Source: Pectinatus frisingensis (GTDB lineage: Bacteria > Bacillota > Negativicutes > Selenomonadales > Selenomonadaceae). Taken from it: a DNA stretch of 64,000 bases. The stretch is taken from assembly GCF_015732285.1 (NCBI RefSeq), contig NZ_WIQU01000032.1, positions 626-64,625 of the forward strand, in the 5' to 3' direction. Shown here one piece after another: positions 17,795 to 27,076 of this stretch. The stretch's first letter is position 1, and the number at the start of each line of letters is the position of its first letter. A program made the translations under genes and the position numbers. The notes under the pieces were generated by a model. The model made no database searches. It saw nothing but the letters and a program-made list of their open reading frames with translations, and was not told the DNA's origin.

Positions 17795-19738
17795 ATGTCA
17801 GCAGAGAAAAAAGTGAAAAAAAACTGCTTCATATATTCTGAAAACGGAGCGGCAGGATGTTCATGCTGTCATCATGACAGTAGGTTCGTATATGAAAAGA
17901 AATGGTATAAAAATCGTGATTTTTATGAAATTATGCTGGGGACGATAGTATTTGTTACAGCGCAGTGGATGGTTTCGTATAGCTCATTATATCAATTGAT
18001 TTTATTAATTATGGCATACCTTATACTGGGGCGGGAAATATTGTTAGCTGCTGTAACAAATATTTTAAAGGGACACATTTTTGATGAAAATTTTTTAATG
18101 AGTATTGCTACACTTGGAGCTTTTGCCATTGGTGAATATCCTGAAGCTGTCGGTGTGATGTTATTTTTTCGGATTGGGGAATTTTTTGAAGAAAAAGCGG
18201 CCAGCAACAGTCGCAAACAGATAATAGCAGCTGTTGATATGCGTCCCGAAACAGTTCTGCTGCTGGATGAAAATGACACTGCAAGATCAGTGCCGGCTGA
18301 GCAGGTTAAACTTGGAGATATTATATTGGTGAGACCCGGTGATCGAATACCACTTGACGGACGCATTGTCGAAGGCAGCAGCCAGATCGATACTTCACCG
18401 TTGACCGGTGAAATAAAACCATGGGATGTTTATAGCGGCAAGGATGTTTTGTCAGGCTGTATAAATAAATCGGGAGTAATAAAGATACGGGTTGAGAAGA
18501 TACTTGAGGACTCAATGGTTTCGAGAATACTGGAATCAGTGCAGAGCGCATCCGCTAATAAACCGCGAATTCAGCGTTTTATATCACGTTTTGCCCAGAT
18601 ATATACACCGTTTGTCGTGGGAGCGGCTGTCATGCTGGCAGTAATTCCTTCTTTGATAACCGGACAATGGCATACATATGTATATATTGCCTTGACGTTT
18701 TTAGTAATAAGCTGTCCATGTGCGTTGGTACTGAGTGTTCCGCTTGCATTTTTTTCTGGTATAGGGGCGGCGTCACGGCAAGGTATTCTATTTAAAGACG
18801 GGGCAGCAATAGAGGCTTTATCGCAAGTAAAAACAGCGGCACTGGATAAAACAGGAACAATTACGCAAGGTGTGTTTGCTGTGCAGCAGATACAAACATA
18901 TAATGGATTTTCATCAGATGAGGTACTGCGACTGGCTGCAGCGGCAGAATATGCATCGGTGCATCCGCTTGCAGGTTGTATTGTGAAAGCGGCACAACAG
19001 CTTCATTTAGCAGAAAAGCGAGCTTCTACAGTGCGGGAAATAGCAGGAAAAGGAGTTGTGGCTGAGGTAGAAAAGGAAGAAATAGTTGCCGGTAATCTGG
19101 CGTTGATGAGGGAAAAAGGAATTGATGTTGAAAATGCAGTGGAAGAAACAATAGTTTATTTGGCAGTATCAGGTGTATATGCCGGCTGTATTATTATGGG
19201 AGATAAGTTGAAGGATGATGCAGGGACGGCACTAAAAAAACTGCAGCAGTTATCAGTAACTGCGGTTATGCTTACAGGTGATGCTGAGGAAGGTGCATTA
19301 TCTGTTGCCGCAAAAGTTGGAATAAAAAAGATATACAGCAAGCTTTTACCAGAAGATAAGCTAGCAGCTTTACAAAAAATACGTTATGAAAATGGGAAAG
19401 TATTATTTGTTGGCGATGGTATTAATGACGCACCGGTCTTGGCCAATGCAGATGTGGGAGCTGCTATGGGATCAGGGGCGGATGCGGCAATAGAAGCTGC
19501 TGATATAGTGTTTATGACTGCAAAAGTAACAGCAATTCCCCAATCAATAATTTTAGCCAGATCAGTGCGCAATATTGCAGTTCAGAATGTGATATTTGCA
19601 CTAGGAATTAAACTGTTAGTAATGCTTTGTGGTATTTTGGGATATGCTTCTTTGTGGAGTGCCGTATTTGCCGATACTGGCGTGGCAATGCTTTGCGTTT
19701 TGAATTCAGTACGCATATTATATAAAAAATACATATGA
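17795..19738 (+). CDS. cadA: P1B-type Zn/Cd/Pb-exporting ATPase
   Basis: This 647-residue P-type ATPase pumps soft divalent metals out of the cytoplasm. Key parts are the CPC motif in TM6 (SCPCALVLS), the phosphorylation site DKTGT, the TGD and GDGINDAP motifs, and the HP dipeptide (SVHPLA). TM7-TM8 carry a Lys (GIKLLVM) and DTG (FADTGVAM), the signature of the P1B-2 Zn/Cd/Pb subgroup. The N-terminus lacks a full HMA domain but has a Cys/His cluster (CSCCHHD). Expression is probably controlled by the ArsR-type operator upstream. No repressor gene is adjacent. Confidence 0.93.
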   Translation: MSAEKKVKKNCFIYSENGAAGCSCCHHDSRFVYEKKWYKNRDFYEIMLGTIVFVTAQWMVSYSSLYQLILLIMAYLILGREILLAAVTNILKGHIFDENFLMSIATLGAFAIGEYPEAVGVMLFFRIGEFFEEKAASNSRKQIIAAVDMRPETVLLLDENDTARSVPAEQVKLGDIILVRPGDRIPLDGRIVEGSSQIDTSPLTGEIKPWDVYSGKDVLSGCINKSGVIKIRVEKILEDSMVSRILESVQSASANKPRIQRFISRFAQIYTPFVVGAAVMLAVIPSLITGQWHTYVYIALTFLVISCPCALVLSVPLAFFSGIGAASRQGILFKDGAAIEALSQVKTAALDKTGTITQGVFAVQQIQTYNGFSSDEVLRLAAAAEYASVHPLAGCIVKAAQQLHLAEKRASTVREIAGKGVVAEVEKEEIVAGNLALMREKGIDVENAVEETIVYLAVSGVYAGCIIMGDKLKDDAGTALKKLQQLSVTAVMLTGDAEEGALSVAAKVGIKKIYSKLLPEDKLAALQKIRYENGKVLFVGDGINDAPVLANADVGAAMGSGADAAIEAADIVFMTAKVTAIPQSIILARSVRNIAVQNVIFALGIKLLVMLCGILGYASLWSAVFADTGVAMLCVLNSVRILYKKYI

Positions 19739-19744
19739 GAAAGT

Positions 19745-19866
19745 TCTTCAGGTTTTGTGTAAATGTTAAGAACCAATGTAAAATTCAATAGATTGCTGTG
19801 TGTATTTTGATTCATAAATATGCAATATACTGCTTCTTACATCCACATTAAGAAGGGGGGGAAGTA
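19745..19866 (+). repeat. Diverged intergenic repeat, copy A
   Basis: This stretch matches 27338-27480 in order and orientation over several blocks: TTTTGTGTAAATGTTAAGAACCAAT versus a near-identical block in copy B, then ATTCATAAATATGCAATAT, then a G-rich end (AGAAGGGGGGGAAG). It holds no supported gene. Two diverged copies suggest a dispersed element or the relic of a mobile-element end. Confidence 0.55.
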
Positions 19867-19922
19867 AGTCATCATAGACAACTTTTCACGTTGGTTGAAT
19901 TATTTCTCTCAGCATGATTAAA

Positions 19923-21275
19923 TTAGTCTAATTTATTTGGCTGTAAAAAATAAGTTTTGTTTGGTAGATTGCAGGGGATAGTAACTTGGAAGTTACTGCC
20001 TTTACCAAGTTCGCTATGCACCTTTATAACGCCCTCATGGACATCTGTAATCCATTTGGCAATAGCAAGTCCCAGCCCATTACCTGCTGCCTGCATTTTA
20101 CTATCGGATGACCTGAAAAAACGTTTGAATATTTGTTCCTGATCATTTTGGCTGATGCCAATACCTGTATCTGCCACAATAATTTTCATTTTTTGTACCG
20201 AATCGTTAAAAGTGGTGATATCTACATTGACCGTACCTTTATTTTTATTATATTTTATAGCATTATCAATTAAAATGAATAATAATTGCCTAATTTTTTC
20301 TCTATCACCGCAAATCCCTTCTATTTTTTCTGTATTCAATGTCAATTGAACATTTTTTCTGTCTGCTGTCATTTGCAAAGCTCTTATGACCTGTTCTGCG
20401 ACATTTTGTATTGAAAATTCCTCAAAAGTCAGTCTTATTTCACCGCAGTCAGTACGTGCCAGCATCAGCAAATCACTGATTATGCGCGTTAATTTTTTAA
20501 TTTCATCCTGCATATCCCGAATAATTTGCAAACCGTATGCTGTAAGTCTGTTTTTTTTGTCAGCTTCCAGCATATCAAGTGATGTAAGTAATATGCTGAG
20601 TGGGGTTCTTAATTCATGAGAAACATCGGCCAAAAATTTTTTCTCCCGTTCAAAAGCTTTAAATACCGGTTGCATTACTGATCCAGCCAGCCAATAAGAT
20701 ATTCCTGCCGAAATAGTTATAAATATGATTGCCGTTATGCTTAAAATTTTGATTGCGTTTAACAGAACGCTATAATCAGCTGTTATATCCCGTGCTATGT
20801 AGACTCTGCCCAGCAATTCACCATTTCCGGCCATTATGGCTTTTGATGTAAACATCAGTACGGCTTTTTTCCCGTTAGATAAATTGAAAAATTTAAGCCG
20901 ATAATTATTTTTCTGATGATGCACCCAGTCTGTTATTTCATTACGAAAAATTTCTTGTAAAACTGGAATTGGATTATCTGATTTTATAATGTTTCCTGCA
21001 TGGTCAACCACTGTGTAAAAAACTAGTCCGCTTATATCTCTGTTTTCTTCAATATGTGGATTCTTTTCCTGTCCTTTACCATATTGATAATATTGTAGTA
21101 ATGGTTGATACTGTTCACTTGCGATCTCTTTTGCTAAAAGTTTAATTTCTGATTTCCGGTCCCAATAGGTCAAATATCCCATACAACTGGCAAAAATCAT
21201 AATAAACAAAACTAAAAACATTGTAAAAATTGCCGTATAATATACTGCCAATCGCAGACGTGTCCGTTTAAACAT
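19923..21275 (-). CDS. Sensor histidine kinase
   Basis: This 450-residue membrane kinase has one N-terminal helix (about 8-33), a periplasmic sensor region of about 145 residues, and a second helix (about 180-205). Then come the HisKA domain with the phospho-accepting His in DVSHELRTPLS and an HATPase_c domain (N box LIDNAIKYNKNKG, G1 DTGIGI, G2 GNGLGLAI). A HAMP linker is short or absent. The gene overlaps the response-regulator stop by 8 bp, so the two form a two-component system. The signal is unknown. Its position behind a phytase and an outer-membrane protein suggests phosphate or phytate sensing, which is inference. Confidence 0.92.
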   Translation of the reverse strand: MFKRTRLRLAVYYTAIFTMFLVLFIMIFASCMGYLTYWDRKSEIKLLAKEIASEQYQPLLQYYQYGKGQEKNPHIEENRDISGLVFYTVVDHAGNIIKSDNPIPVLQEIFRNEITDWVHHQKNNYRLKFFNLSNGKKAVLMFTSKAIMAGNGELLGRVYIARDITADYSVLLNAIKILSITAIIFITISAGISYWLAGSVMQPVFKAFEREKKFLADVSHELRTPLSILLTSLDMLEADKKNRLTAYGLQIIRDMQDEIKKLTRIISDLLMLARTDCGEIRLTFEEFSIQNVAEQVIRALQMTADRKNVQLTLNTEKIEGICGDREKIRQLLFILIDNAIKYNKNKGTVNVDITTFNDSVQKMKIIVADTGIGISQNDQEQIFKRFFRSSDSKMQAAGNGLGLAIAKWITDVHEGVIKVHSELGKGSNFQVTIPCNLPNKTYFLQPNKLD

Positions 21276-21951
21276 TTATCTGCCCCATTTTATATCCGAA
21301 TCCTCGTATATTAAAAATCAATGGCGTTTTTAGTTTTATTTTTTTGCGCAGATGACCTATTATAACATCCAAATTGACAGGAGCAATCTCGCTGTCTTTT
21401 CCCCATACAGCATCTATTATTTCTCCTCGTGATAATATCTTGCCGTAATTTAATGCTAATATATGAACTATCTGAAACTCACGTTTAGTTAAATATATCT
21501 CTTTGTCGTCATAATATATACTGCGGGTTGAAAGGTTAAGTGATAAATCAGCCACATGTATAGTAGTTTCATCATTAGTAGGCAGTTCTTCCATGCTGCG
21601 GCGGTAAACAGCGCGTACTCTGGCCCATAACTCTCGATATTGAAATGGTTTAATCAAATAATCATCTGTTCCTGCATCAAAACCAGACAGACGATCATCT
21701 ATGCTGTCCTTAGCCGTTAAAATTAATATTCCTAACCGATGGCCTCTTTTTCTAAGATTACGGCAAATATCCAGTCCATTTTCTCCTGGCATGATCCAAT
21801 CCAATATCAAAACGTCATAGTTTGTCTTGGCCGTCTGCTTATAAACAGAGGTGCCATCGGTCACCCAGTCAACATTAGTACAATCTTGGCTCAATAGATT
21901 TTTCAGCATTTCACCTAATCGCAAATCATCTTCTGCCAATAATACATTCAA
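21268..21951 (-). CDS. OmpR/PhoB-family response regulator
   Basis: This protein of about 227 residues has a receiver domain (acidic pocket AEDD, phospho-Asp in LILDWIMPGENG, Lys in YLIKPF) and a C-terminal winged helix of the OmpR type (TKREFQIVHILALNYG, ending RGFGYKM). I choose the TTG at 21951 because AGGAGAGG lies 5 nt upstream. The ATG at 21969 overlaps that site. It is cotranscribed with the kinase downstream and follows the phytase gene by 97 bp. Confidence 0.92.
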   Translation of the reverse strand: MNVLLAEDDLRLGEMLKNLLSQDCTNVDWVTDGTSVYKQTAKTNYDVLILDWIMPGENGLDICRNLRKRGHRLGILILTAKDSIDDRLSGFDAGTDDYLIKPFQYRELWARVRAVYRRSMEELPTNDETTIHVADLSLNLSTRSIYYDDKEIYLTKREFQIVHILALNYGKILSRGEIIDAVWGKDSEIAPVNLDVIIGHLRKKIKLKTPLIFNIRGFGYKMGQINV

Positions 21952-22048
21952 CTTTACCTCTCCTGTCATATGGATGGTTTATACAATATTTTTGCACAAC
22001 TCTATAATTATATCCACTTTTTTAGGTAAATATTATATTAAATTATTA

Positions 22049-22927
22049 TTACATTTTTGAATTATGCCATGTGCTCCATGTTGTTGCATAATTGTCGTTA
22101 TTTATTCTGCAATATTCATAAAAATTTTTTATAAAATTTTTACGTTCATTTAAATATATACTTTGCCAGCCATGTTTTGTTGCATTTAAATCTTCACCAC
22201 CGGCATCTGCCTGCCTTTTTAGAATTGCAGAAAGTGAATCGATTTTAGCGTTTTTCATTATATCGTACATAGCCATAAAAGTAGTTGTCCTGCCTTTACC
22301 AGCTTCACAATGGAAATGCAGCCATTGATCAGCTTGTAAATCATGAACAAAATTAATAAATTTATCCACGGTTTCGTCGTTTGGAGCACAATGGTCAGTA
22401 ACTGGTATTCTGATATAGGCAAAGCCCATTTTATTGGATATTTGCTCCTCTGTTTCGCTTTGTTTAACAGGATATGCCGCTAAATTACTCTCGCATATTT
22501 CTCCGTCTGGACCCTTTATAATGGTCTTGGCAATAGAAACTTTGCCTTTTTTCTGTAAATCATCTAATCGTTTTTTTTCATCTGCTAAAACAGCCGGCAG
22601 GTTTTTATCGGAATTGGCCCAATTCCGCTTTCCATACCAGCTTACTGCTTCTCCATCAATAAATCCGTGTGATTCTTGCCGTAAATCTATAATTGTTATA
22701 TTTTTATTTGTTGCCAATTCTGTGCTCAATAATTGCAGCTCATTACGAGAGAATTGTGCACTTCCTGACATTTTTAAATCAGAAAATTTTCGGAAATTTT
22801 TTGGCATTTCCTGCTTGCCGTTGTCGGCATCCAGTCTGATAATTAAATTTTCGGTCCAAATATTTTTGCCCGCTAAAAATAACATTATAATAAAAATACT
22901 TATTACAGCATATATGATTTTGCGCAA
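22049..22927 (-). CDS. Protein-tyrosine-phosphatase-like phytase (PhyA-type)
   Basis: This 292-residue enzyme resembles the cysteine phytases of Selenomonas ruminantium and relatives, which remove phosphates from inositol hexakisphosphate. The P-loop HCEAGKGRTT carries the nucleophilic Cys and Arg. The general-acid loop reads IPVTDHCAPNDETVDKF, and the upstream motif DLRQESHG with SWYGKRNWAN is also characteristic. A hydrophobic N-terminal segment (residues 4-20) acts as signal or anchor, placing it in the periplasm or on the cell surface. It lies between a secreted protein and a two-component system on one strand. Phytase rather than another inositol-phosphate or protein phosphatase activity is inferred from the close motif match. 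Confidence 0.88.
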   Translation of the reverse strand: MRKIIYAVISIFIIMLFLAGKNIWTENLIIRLDADNGKQEMPKNFRKFSDLKMSGSAQFSRNELQLLSTELATNKNITIIDLRQESHGFIDGEAVSWYGKRNWANSDKNLPAVLADEKKRLDDLQKKGKVSIAKTIIKGPDGEICESNLAAYPVKQSETEEQISNKMGFAYIRIPVTDHCAPNDETVDKFINFVHDLQADQWLHFHCEAGKGRTTTFMAMYDIMKNAKIDSLSAILKRQADAGGEDLNATKHGWQSIYLNERKNFIKNFYEYCRINNDNYATTWSTWHNSKM

Positions 22928-22965
22928 TCTTTTGTCACCATATTATTTATTTTACAAAATATTGA

Positions 22966-23517
22966 TTAAAAACTTCCTCTTGCTCCTGTGGCTGCAGTAG
23001 TTTTTGTTTTTGCATAATTTGTTTTGCGTGATTGTTTGTATTGCTTATTAAGTTCAACGGATTCCATAGCAAATACACCTTGCCCCTTATTAGTCCATTC
23101 CAACATTAGGTTAGAGTTTGTTCCTTCCCATGTATAATGTTCTATAAACGGAGCCTGCTGATAACCAAGCCCAAATTTATCATTGACCGCCGCTCTTAAT
23201 GCTAAATAGTCATGGTAGTTATCTGTTTCCAGTCTTACACCAATGAATTTTCCCTGCCAAAAACAATAAACTATTTTTTTTAGTCCGGCATCATCAATTG
23301 TCAAATTATCTTGATTTTTTGTAAATTTTTCTATGTCACTGGTATCAGAGTCTTTTACCGCCAACGATTTCATTTGATCTGCTACCGTAGAAAAATCCTG
23401 ACCCCATCTCATATCCCTGAAACCAGCTGGATCATTTTTGTAACTACCGGCAAGGACAGTTCCCTGCATTATAACTAAAAAAGCACTCAACATAAAAAAA
23501 AATGTGATTCTTTTCAT
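22966..23517 (-). CDS. Secreted protein of unknown function
   Basis: This protein of about 183 residues begins with a signal peptide (FFFMLSAFLVIMQGTVLAG). The mature part contains GFRDMRWGQDFSTVADQM, a pattern shared by small periplasmic proteins of Negativicutes and Proteobacteria with no known role. It ends in a basic, Lys/Thr-rich tail. I start at the ATG at 23517 because GAGGAG lies 6 nt upstream; a GTG at 23532 overlaps that site. It sits 33 bp after the barrel gene and 39 bp before the phytase, so the three are probably cotranscribed. Confidence 0.75.
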   Translation of the reverse strand: MKRITFFFMLSAFLVIMQGTVLAGSYKNDPAGFRDMRWGQDFSTVADQMKSLAVKDSDTSDIEKFTKNQDNLTIDDAGLKKIVYCFWQGKFIGVRLETDNYHDYLALRAAVNDKFGLGYQQAPFIEHYTWEGTNSNLMLEWTNKGQGVFAMESVELNKQYKQSRKTNYAKTKTTAATGARGSF

Positions 23518-23549
23518 AAATACACTCCTCACTATTTTGTATTATTTGC

Positions 23550-24605
23550 TCAAAAGCTTGTAGACAGTTTCAATATTGTTTCACCAATAGTTTCATGTTT
23601 AACCGATCCTATGGTAGGATGACCTTTGCCATATTCCAATTCAAGTTTAGTACGGTCACCCAGCATATAAGATATTTTGCAATCCAGTCCAGCAAATCCG
23701 TCATAATTACCAGTGCTATCAGTGGTATATAATTTATCATAATAAGTATAGTTGTTATCTGGGTATACACCACCATCCATGCGTAAGTAATTTAATTCAT
23801 AAACCATATCACCAGGGCGTTCGGTCTTGGCCGGTCTGCCAAAACGAAGTCCTATCTTTTCTGCCCAAGCATCTGCTGTTGTATTTTTAGATATCTCTGA
23901 ATCAAGGCTGATCTTTGGTGTAAAGTAATATGTCCCATAAGTACCATAATAATCATTTTTCCCCTGTCGTCCGGCATAAAGCCCCAATTTATCGTAACCA
24001 AAAATTTTTTCAAAATGATATATCCTTATTGGTTCAGGATCTGTACCTATGCTGCCGGCCTTAATTTTTACCTTGCCACCGCTTATGGGATATGTTTGAT
24101 TGATACCAGTAAGCGAATTTGATGTAGAAGGATCACTTTTACCGATAATGATATTCGCATGTGTATTATTTTTATTGTATTCAATATCAGCTGCTGTCAT
24201 ATCATCGCTGTCCATCCATAATTCTTCACCCATTTTATACATAAGTGAACCTGCTCTCACAGAAAAACCATTGCCAAGGTTTTCTCTAAGCCAGGCATCA
24301 TGCGAAACAAATGTTTCTTTAGTCGTGTTTTGCGTATTATCCAGTTGTTTCGTCATTTGCAGCATAAAATAAATTTGTGAATTAGAGTCATAATTCTGTG
24401 AAAAATAAATTTTTTCATTTAGCTTGTAAAAATTATCCTTAGTGCCTTTGCTTTTTTGTTGCTCTGTAACAATTTCAGTTTTACCGCCGAATTGCATATC
24501 TGTATTGATTTCATTATTGGCATCACCAGATGCATTAGCTGATACGGTACCATTCATAATTGTTATTGCTGTCAAAACAGAAAAAATGATTTCTGATTTT
24601 TTCAC
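23550..24605 (-). CDS. Outer-membrane beta-barrel (porin-like) protein
   Basis: This protein of about 351 residues has a signal peptide (IIFSVLTAITIMNGTVSANA) followed by many alternating strands rich in Tyr and Gly, and a C-terminal Phe (ILKLSTSF), the usual outer-membrane insertion signal. Motifs such as GFSVRAGSLMYKMGEELWMD suggest a channel-like barrel. I start at the GTG at 24605 because GGGGGG lies 6 nt upstream, although an ATG exists 33 nt earlier. It is the first gene of a minus-strand run ending in the two-component system. It may admit or bind a phosphate-containing substrate for the phytase. That link is inferred only from neighbourhood. Confidence 0.7.
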   Translation of the reverse strand: MKKSEIIFSVLTAITIMNGTVSANASGDANNEINTDMQFGGKTEIVTEQQKSKGTKDNFYKLNEKIYFSQNYDSNSQIYFMLQMTKQLDNTQNTTKETFVSHDAWLRENLGNGFSVRAGSLMYKMGEELWMDSDDMTAADIEYNKNNTHANIIIGKSDPSTSNSLTGINQTYPISGGKVKIKAGSIGTDPEPIRIYHFEKIFGYDKLGLYAGRQGKNDYYGTYGTYYFTPKISLDSEISKNTTADAWAEKIGLRFGRPAKTERPGDMVYELNYLRMDGGVYPDNNYTYYDKLYTTDSTGNYDGFAGLDCKISYMLGDRTKLELEYGKGHPTIGSVKHETIGETILKLSTSF

Positions 24606-24790
24606 ACTTTTCCCCCCGTAATCAATATATTTGTGCATAAATTATATTCTTATCTTGACATAATTGGGAGGATGGCCGATATGGTATTATTGTTAATTAT
24701 AATATAGAATATTACGTAAATATTAGTGTAATGTTAATATTGATACAGTTTATAAAAGTCAGTCGAATAATATATCCGGATATAATAAAT

Positions 24791-24830
24791 CCTCCAGAAT
24801 TAATGGTTGTTCTGATATTAATTCTGGAGG
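24791..24830 (-). terminator. Strong hairpin, probable terminator of the 24879 gene
   Basis: CCTCCAGAATTAAT and its exact complement form a perfect 14-bp stem with a 12-nt loop. The minus-strand continuation ATTTATTATAT is only weakly U-rich. Confidence 0.65.
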
Positions 24831-24878
24831 AATAGCAAAGCTGTTATATGTACATATAATCAGGCGCGGTTGAGTTTT

Positions 24879-25241
24879 TTAGAAGTTGTAAGCAATACCG
24901 AAAGTGAATCCATATGAATGAGTCCCTGTATAGTTAATGCTTTGAGTGAAGGAAAGATTATTATAATCATTTAGTAATTCCAGGGAATAATAAAAATATT
25001 TGTCATCACTATCATAAGATATATTCCAGGAATCATTATGATTTTTACCTTTTGAACCATAAGACAAATGGTATTCGTTTAATAATTCTCTTTCAGTATT
25101 ATAATTTCTGGGTGTTGTAAAAATATAAATTATTTGTGATGTTTTTTCTGCAAAATATTTTGTTTGGCTTCCTTTTGCAAAACAAATTACATCTGATAAT
25201 AATAATAAACAGCTTAAAATAATAATAGTTTTTTTAAACAT
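24879..25241 (-). CDS. Small secreted/outer-membrane-like protein
   Basis: This 120-residue protein has a signal peptide (TIIILSCLLLLSDVICFA). A short mature part of alternating aromatic strands ends in GFTFGIAYNF, the terminal Phe pattern of outer-membrane barrels. It is too short for a full single-chain barrel, so it may oligomerise or be a remnant of a longer barrel. No family is recognised. It stands alone between a tRNA-Ser and the phytase-region barrel gene. Confidence 0.6.
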   Translation of the reverse strand: MFKKTIIILSCLLLLSDVICFAKGSQTKYFAEKTSQIIYIFTTPRNYNTERELLNEYHLSYGSKGKNHNDSWNISYDSDDKYFYYSLELLNDYNNLSFTQSINYTGTHSYGFTFGIAYNF

Positions 25242-25383
25242 AATATCTACCGCTTTAAGTAAAATTTATATTTACAATCAGTATAAAATCATATTCTATA
25301 AACCATTGTCTGATTTTTATGTATTATTAAAATGAAATATTCAAGCCTGCTTTATAAATAATGTCAAAAATCACTGGACAACA

Positions 25384-25416
25384 AAAATAGCCTATCTTTC
25401 GATAAGCTAAGGCTCT
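25384..25416 (-). terminator. Terminator of tRNA-Ser(TGA)
   Basis: On the minus strand AGCC...GGCT and TATC-GAAA-GATA pair, followed by ATTTTTG, just downstream of the tRNA. Confidence 0.7.
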
Positions 25417-25426
25417 TTTACTTATA

Positions 25427-25515
<89 letters not shown>

Positions 25516-25674
25516 AACGTGACGCTAAATATTATATCAAGTAATAGGATTATTGTCAAATATTATGGAATATTAAATATTAAATTATTGACTTATGGTC
25601 TGTCATGGAGTAATATTTTAATGGATTGTTTATTAATATTCAGTATTTGTTTATATCTGTAATACGCTGCCTGA

Positions 25675-25866
25675 TTGACAAGCAGGTATTATGGATATTA
25701 ATTTTCTAGAGAAGAAAGAGGCGGGAACATGGATGCAGACCATCCGCGACAACGGTTTTGTACAATAAAATATAAAACGACGGAAGTCTGCACGATATTT
25801 TTCTGCTGATTTTGATAGATTATGGCGGATATAGCTTCTGTTGGAAGGGAGAATTCGCCATAAGTT
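25675..25866 (+). promoter_or_regulatory. Structured leader of corA
   Basis: TTGACA at 25675-25680 may be the -35 box. The leader contains GGAT/ATCC (25731-25744) around a loop with GCAGAC (25735-25740). That hexamer can alternatively pair with GTCTGC (25786-25791). A final stem, TTATGGCG (25820-25827) with CGCCATAA (25856-25863), encloses the GGAAGGGAG ribosome-binding site in its loop. Without the stem that site would be about 16 nt from the ATG, too far for normal initiation. No known magnesium riboswitch consensus is visible. Confidence 0.5.
25729..25809 (+). CDS. Putative 26-codon leader peptide upstream of corA
   Basis: An ATG preceded by AGAGG at 7 nt opens a 26-codon frame ending at TGA 25807-25809. 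It spans the alternative pairing elements GCAGAC and GTCTGC. Its translation could therefore decide which leader structure forms, as in other magnesium-transporter leaders. Only the ORF, its site and the complementarity are seen; function is inferred. Confidence 0.35.
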   Translation: MDADHPRQRFCTIKYKTTEVCTIFFC

Positions 25867-26820
25867 ATGTTAAAAATATATAAATCCCTGGATTCAGGAC
25901 CATTAAGAGAACTGAGTTTAAAAACTTTGGAAAAGGGCGCATGGATCAATATTGTTGACCCTACGCCGTATGAGTTAAAGGTAGTAAGTAATTTAACGGC
26001 AGTAGAACCGGATTTTCTCCGGTCGGCACTTGATGATGAAGAACGTTCTCATATTGACATAGAGGATAATTCTGTCATGGTTCTTACTAATCTGCCTGTT
26101 ATGCGCGGTCCGGAAATGTATGATACACTGCCACTGGCCATTGTTATAACATCTGAATATATTATAACTGTCTGCTTGGAAGAAACGCCGGTCATCTCTG
26201 AGTTTAGTCAGCAAAAGAGCAGTACTTTTCGGACTTTTAAGAAGACACGGTTTTTACTACAGATTTTATATAAATCGGCTACATATTATTTGCGGTACCT
26301 TAGGCAAATCGATAAATTATCTGATGAGATTGAATTGAAATTACGTGATTCATTGCGAAATCGTGAAATATTACGACTGTTGGAATTGCAAAAGGGCCTT
26401 ACATACTTTAATGCATCGCTGAGGTCAAATGCTGCAGTACTGGATAAACTGATGCGGGTGAGGCTTAATCATAGTTTTCAGGAGATAATAAAAGTTTATG
26501 AGGAAGATGAAGATTTACTGGAAGATGTAATTATTGAAAATAAACAGGCAAGGGAAATGGGTGATATGTATAGTACCATTTTATCGCGCATGGCTGATAC
26601 CTTTTCTTCAATAATGTCAAATAATCTTAACCTGGTAATGAAATTTTTAGCGGCTATGACAATTATTCTGGCAATACCGACAGTTATATCCAGCTTTTTT
26701 GGAATGAATGTTGCGCTGCCGTTTAGTGATGATCCGTTTGGTGTTATTTATATATCGTTAATTGCTATTTTTATGACCGGTTGCTGCGTGGTATTTTTAT
26801 GGCGACGGCATATGTTTTGA
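25867..26820 (+). CDS. corA: CorA-family magnesium/divalent cation channel
   Basis: This 317-residue protein has a long N-terminal cytoplasmic funnel domain rich in charged helices and two C-terminal membrane helices (about 258-278 and 290-310). The pore signature GMN follows the first helix (FFGMNVALPF). CorA pentamers carry Mg2+, or sometimes Co2+ or Ni2+, into the cell. An in-frame TAA sits at 25861-25863, so 25867 is the earliest possible start. The spacing from the ribosome-binding site to this ATG is abnormal and depends on a leader hairpin. Two small genes follow at short distance, probably in one transcript. Confidence 0.92.
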   Translation: MLKIYKSLDSGPLRELSLKTLEKGAWINIVDPTPYELKVVSNLTAVEPDFLRSALDDEERSHIDIEDNSVMVLTNLPVMRGPEMYDTLPLAIVITSEYIITVCLEETPVISEFSQQKSSTFRTFKKTRFLLQILYKSATYYLRYLRQIDKLSDEIELKLRDSLRNREILRLLELQKGLTYFNASLRSNAAVLDKLMRVRLNHSFQEIIKVYEEDEDLLEDVIIENKQAREMGDMYSTILSRMADTFSSIMSNNLNLVMKFLAAMTIILAIPTVISSFFGMNVALPFSDDPFGVIYISLIAIFMTGCCVVFLWRRHMF

Positions 26821-26832
26821 AAGGAATAATTT

Positions 26833-27063
26833 ATGCTGACAATGACGGAAGCAGCACTATATAATGGTACTATTTATGGGGATAATATCAATGCGGAATA
26901 TATTTATATACCGGCATCTGAAATAGGTATGGAAACGCCCCTGTGTATCTTTGAGAAAAATGGTGAGCGCTTAGATGTGAGTGTAGGTAAAGCTTTGGAT
27001 ATTGTACGCAAACTGAGTCTTAAACCGGTTGTACATCCGCGCTTGGGTGACAGTTCTTGTTGA
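26833..27063 (+). CDS. Small conserved-looking protein of unknown function
   Basis: This 76-residue protein has no signal peptide or membrane helix. It is mildly acidic and mixed alpha/beta, with IYIPASEIGMETPLCIF in the middle and a C-terminal Cys. It starts 12 bp after corA with an AAGGA site, so it is probably cotranscribed. I do not recognise a family. Confidence 0.55.
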   Translation: MLTMTEAALYNGTIYGDNINAEYIYIPASEIGMETPLCIFEKNGERLDVSVGKALDIVRKLSLKPVVHPRLGDSSC

Positions 27064-27076
27064 ACAGGAGAATTTT

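Noticed and set aside
22434-23000. 188-codon plus-strand ORF opposite the phytase
   Set aside because: The minus strand carries clear phytase motifs; the plus frame is their antisense.
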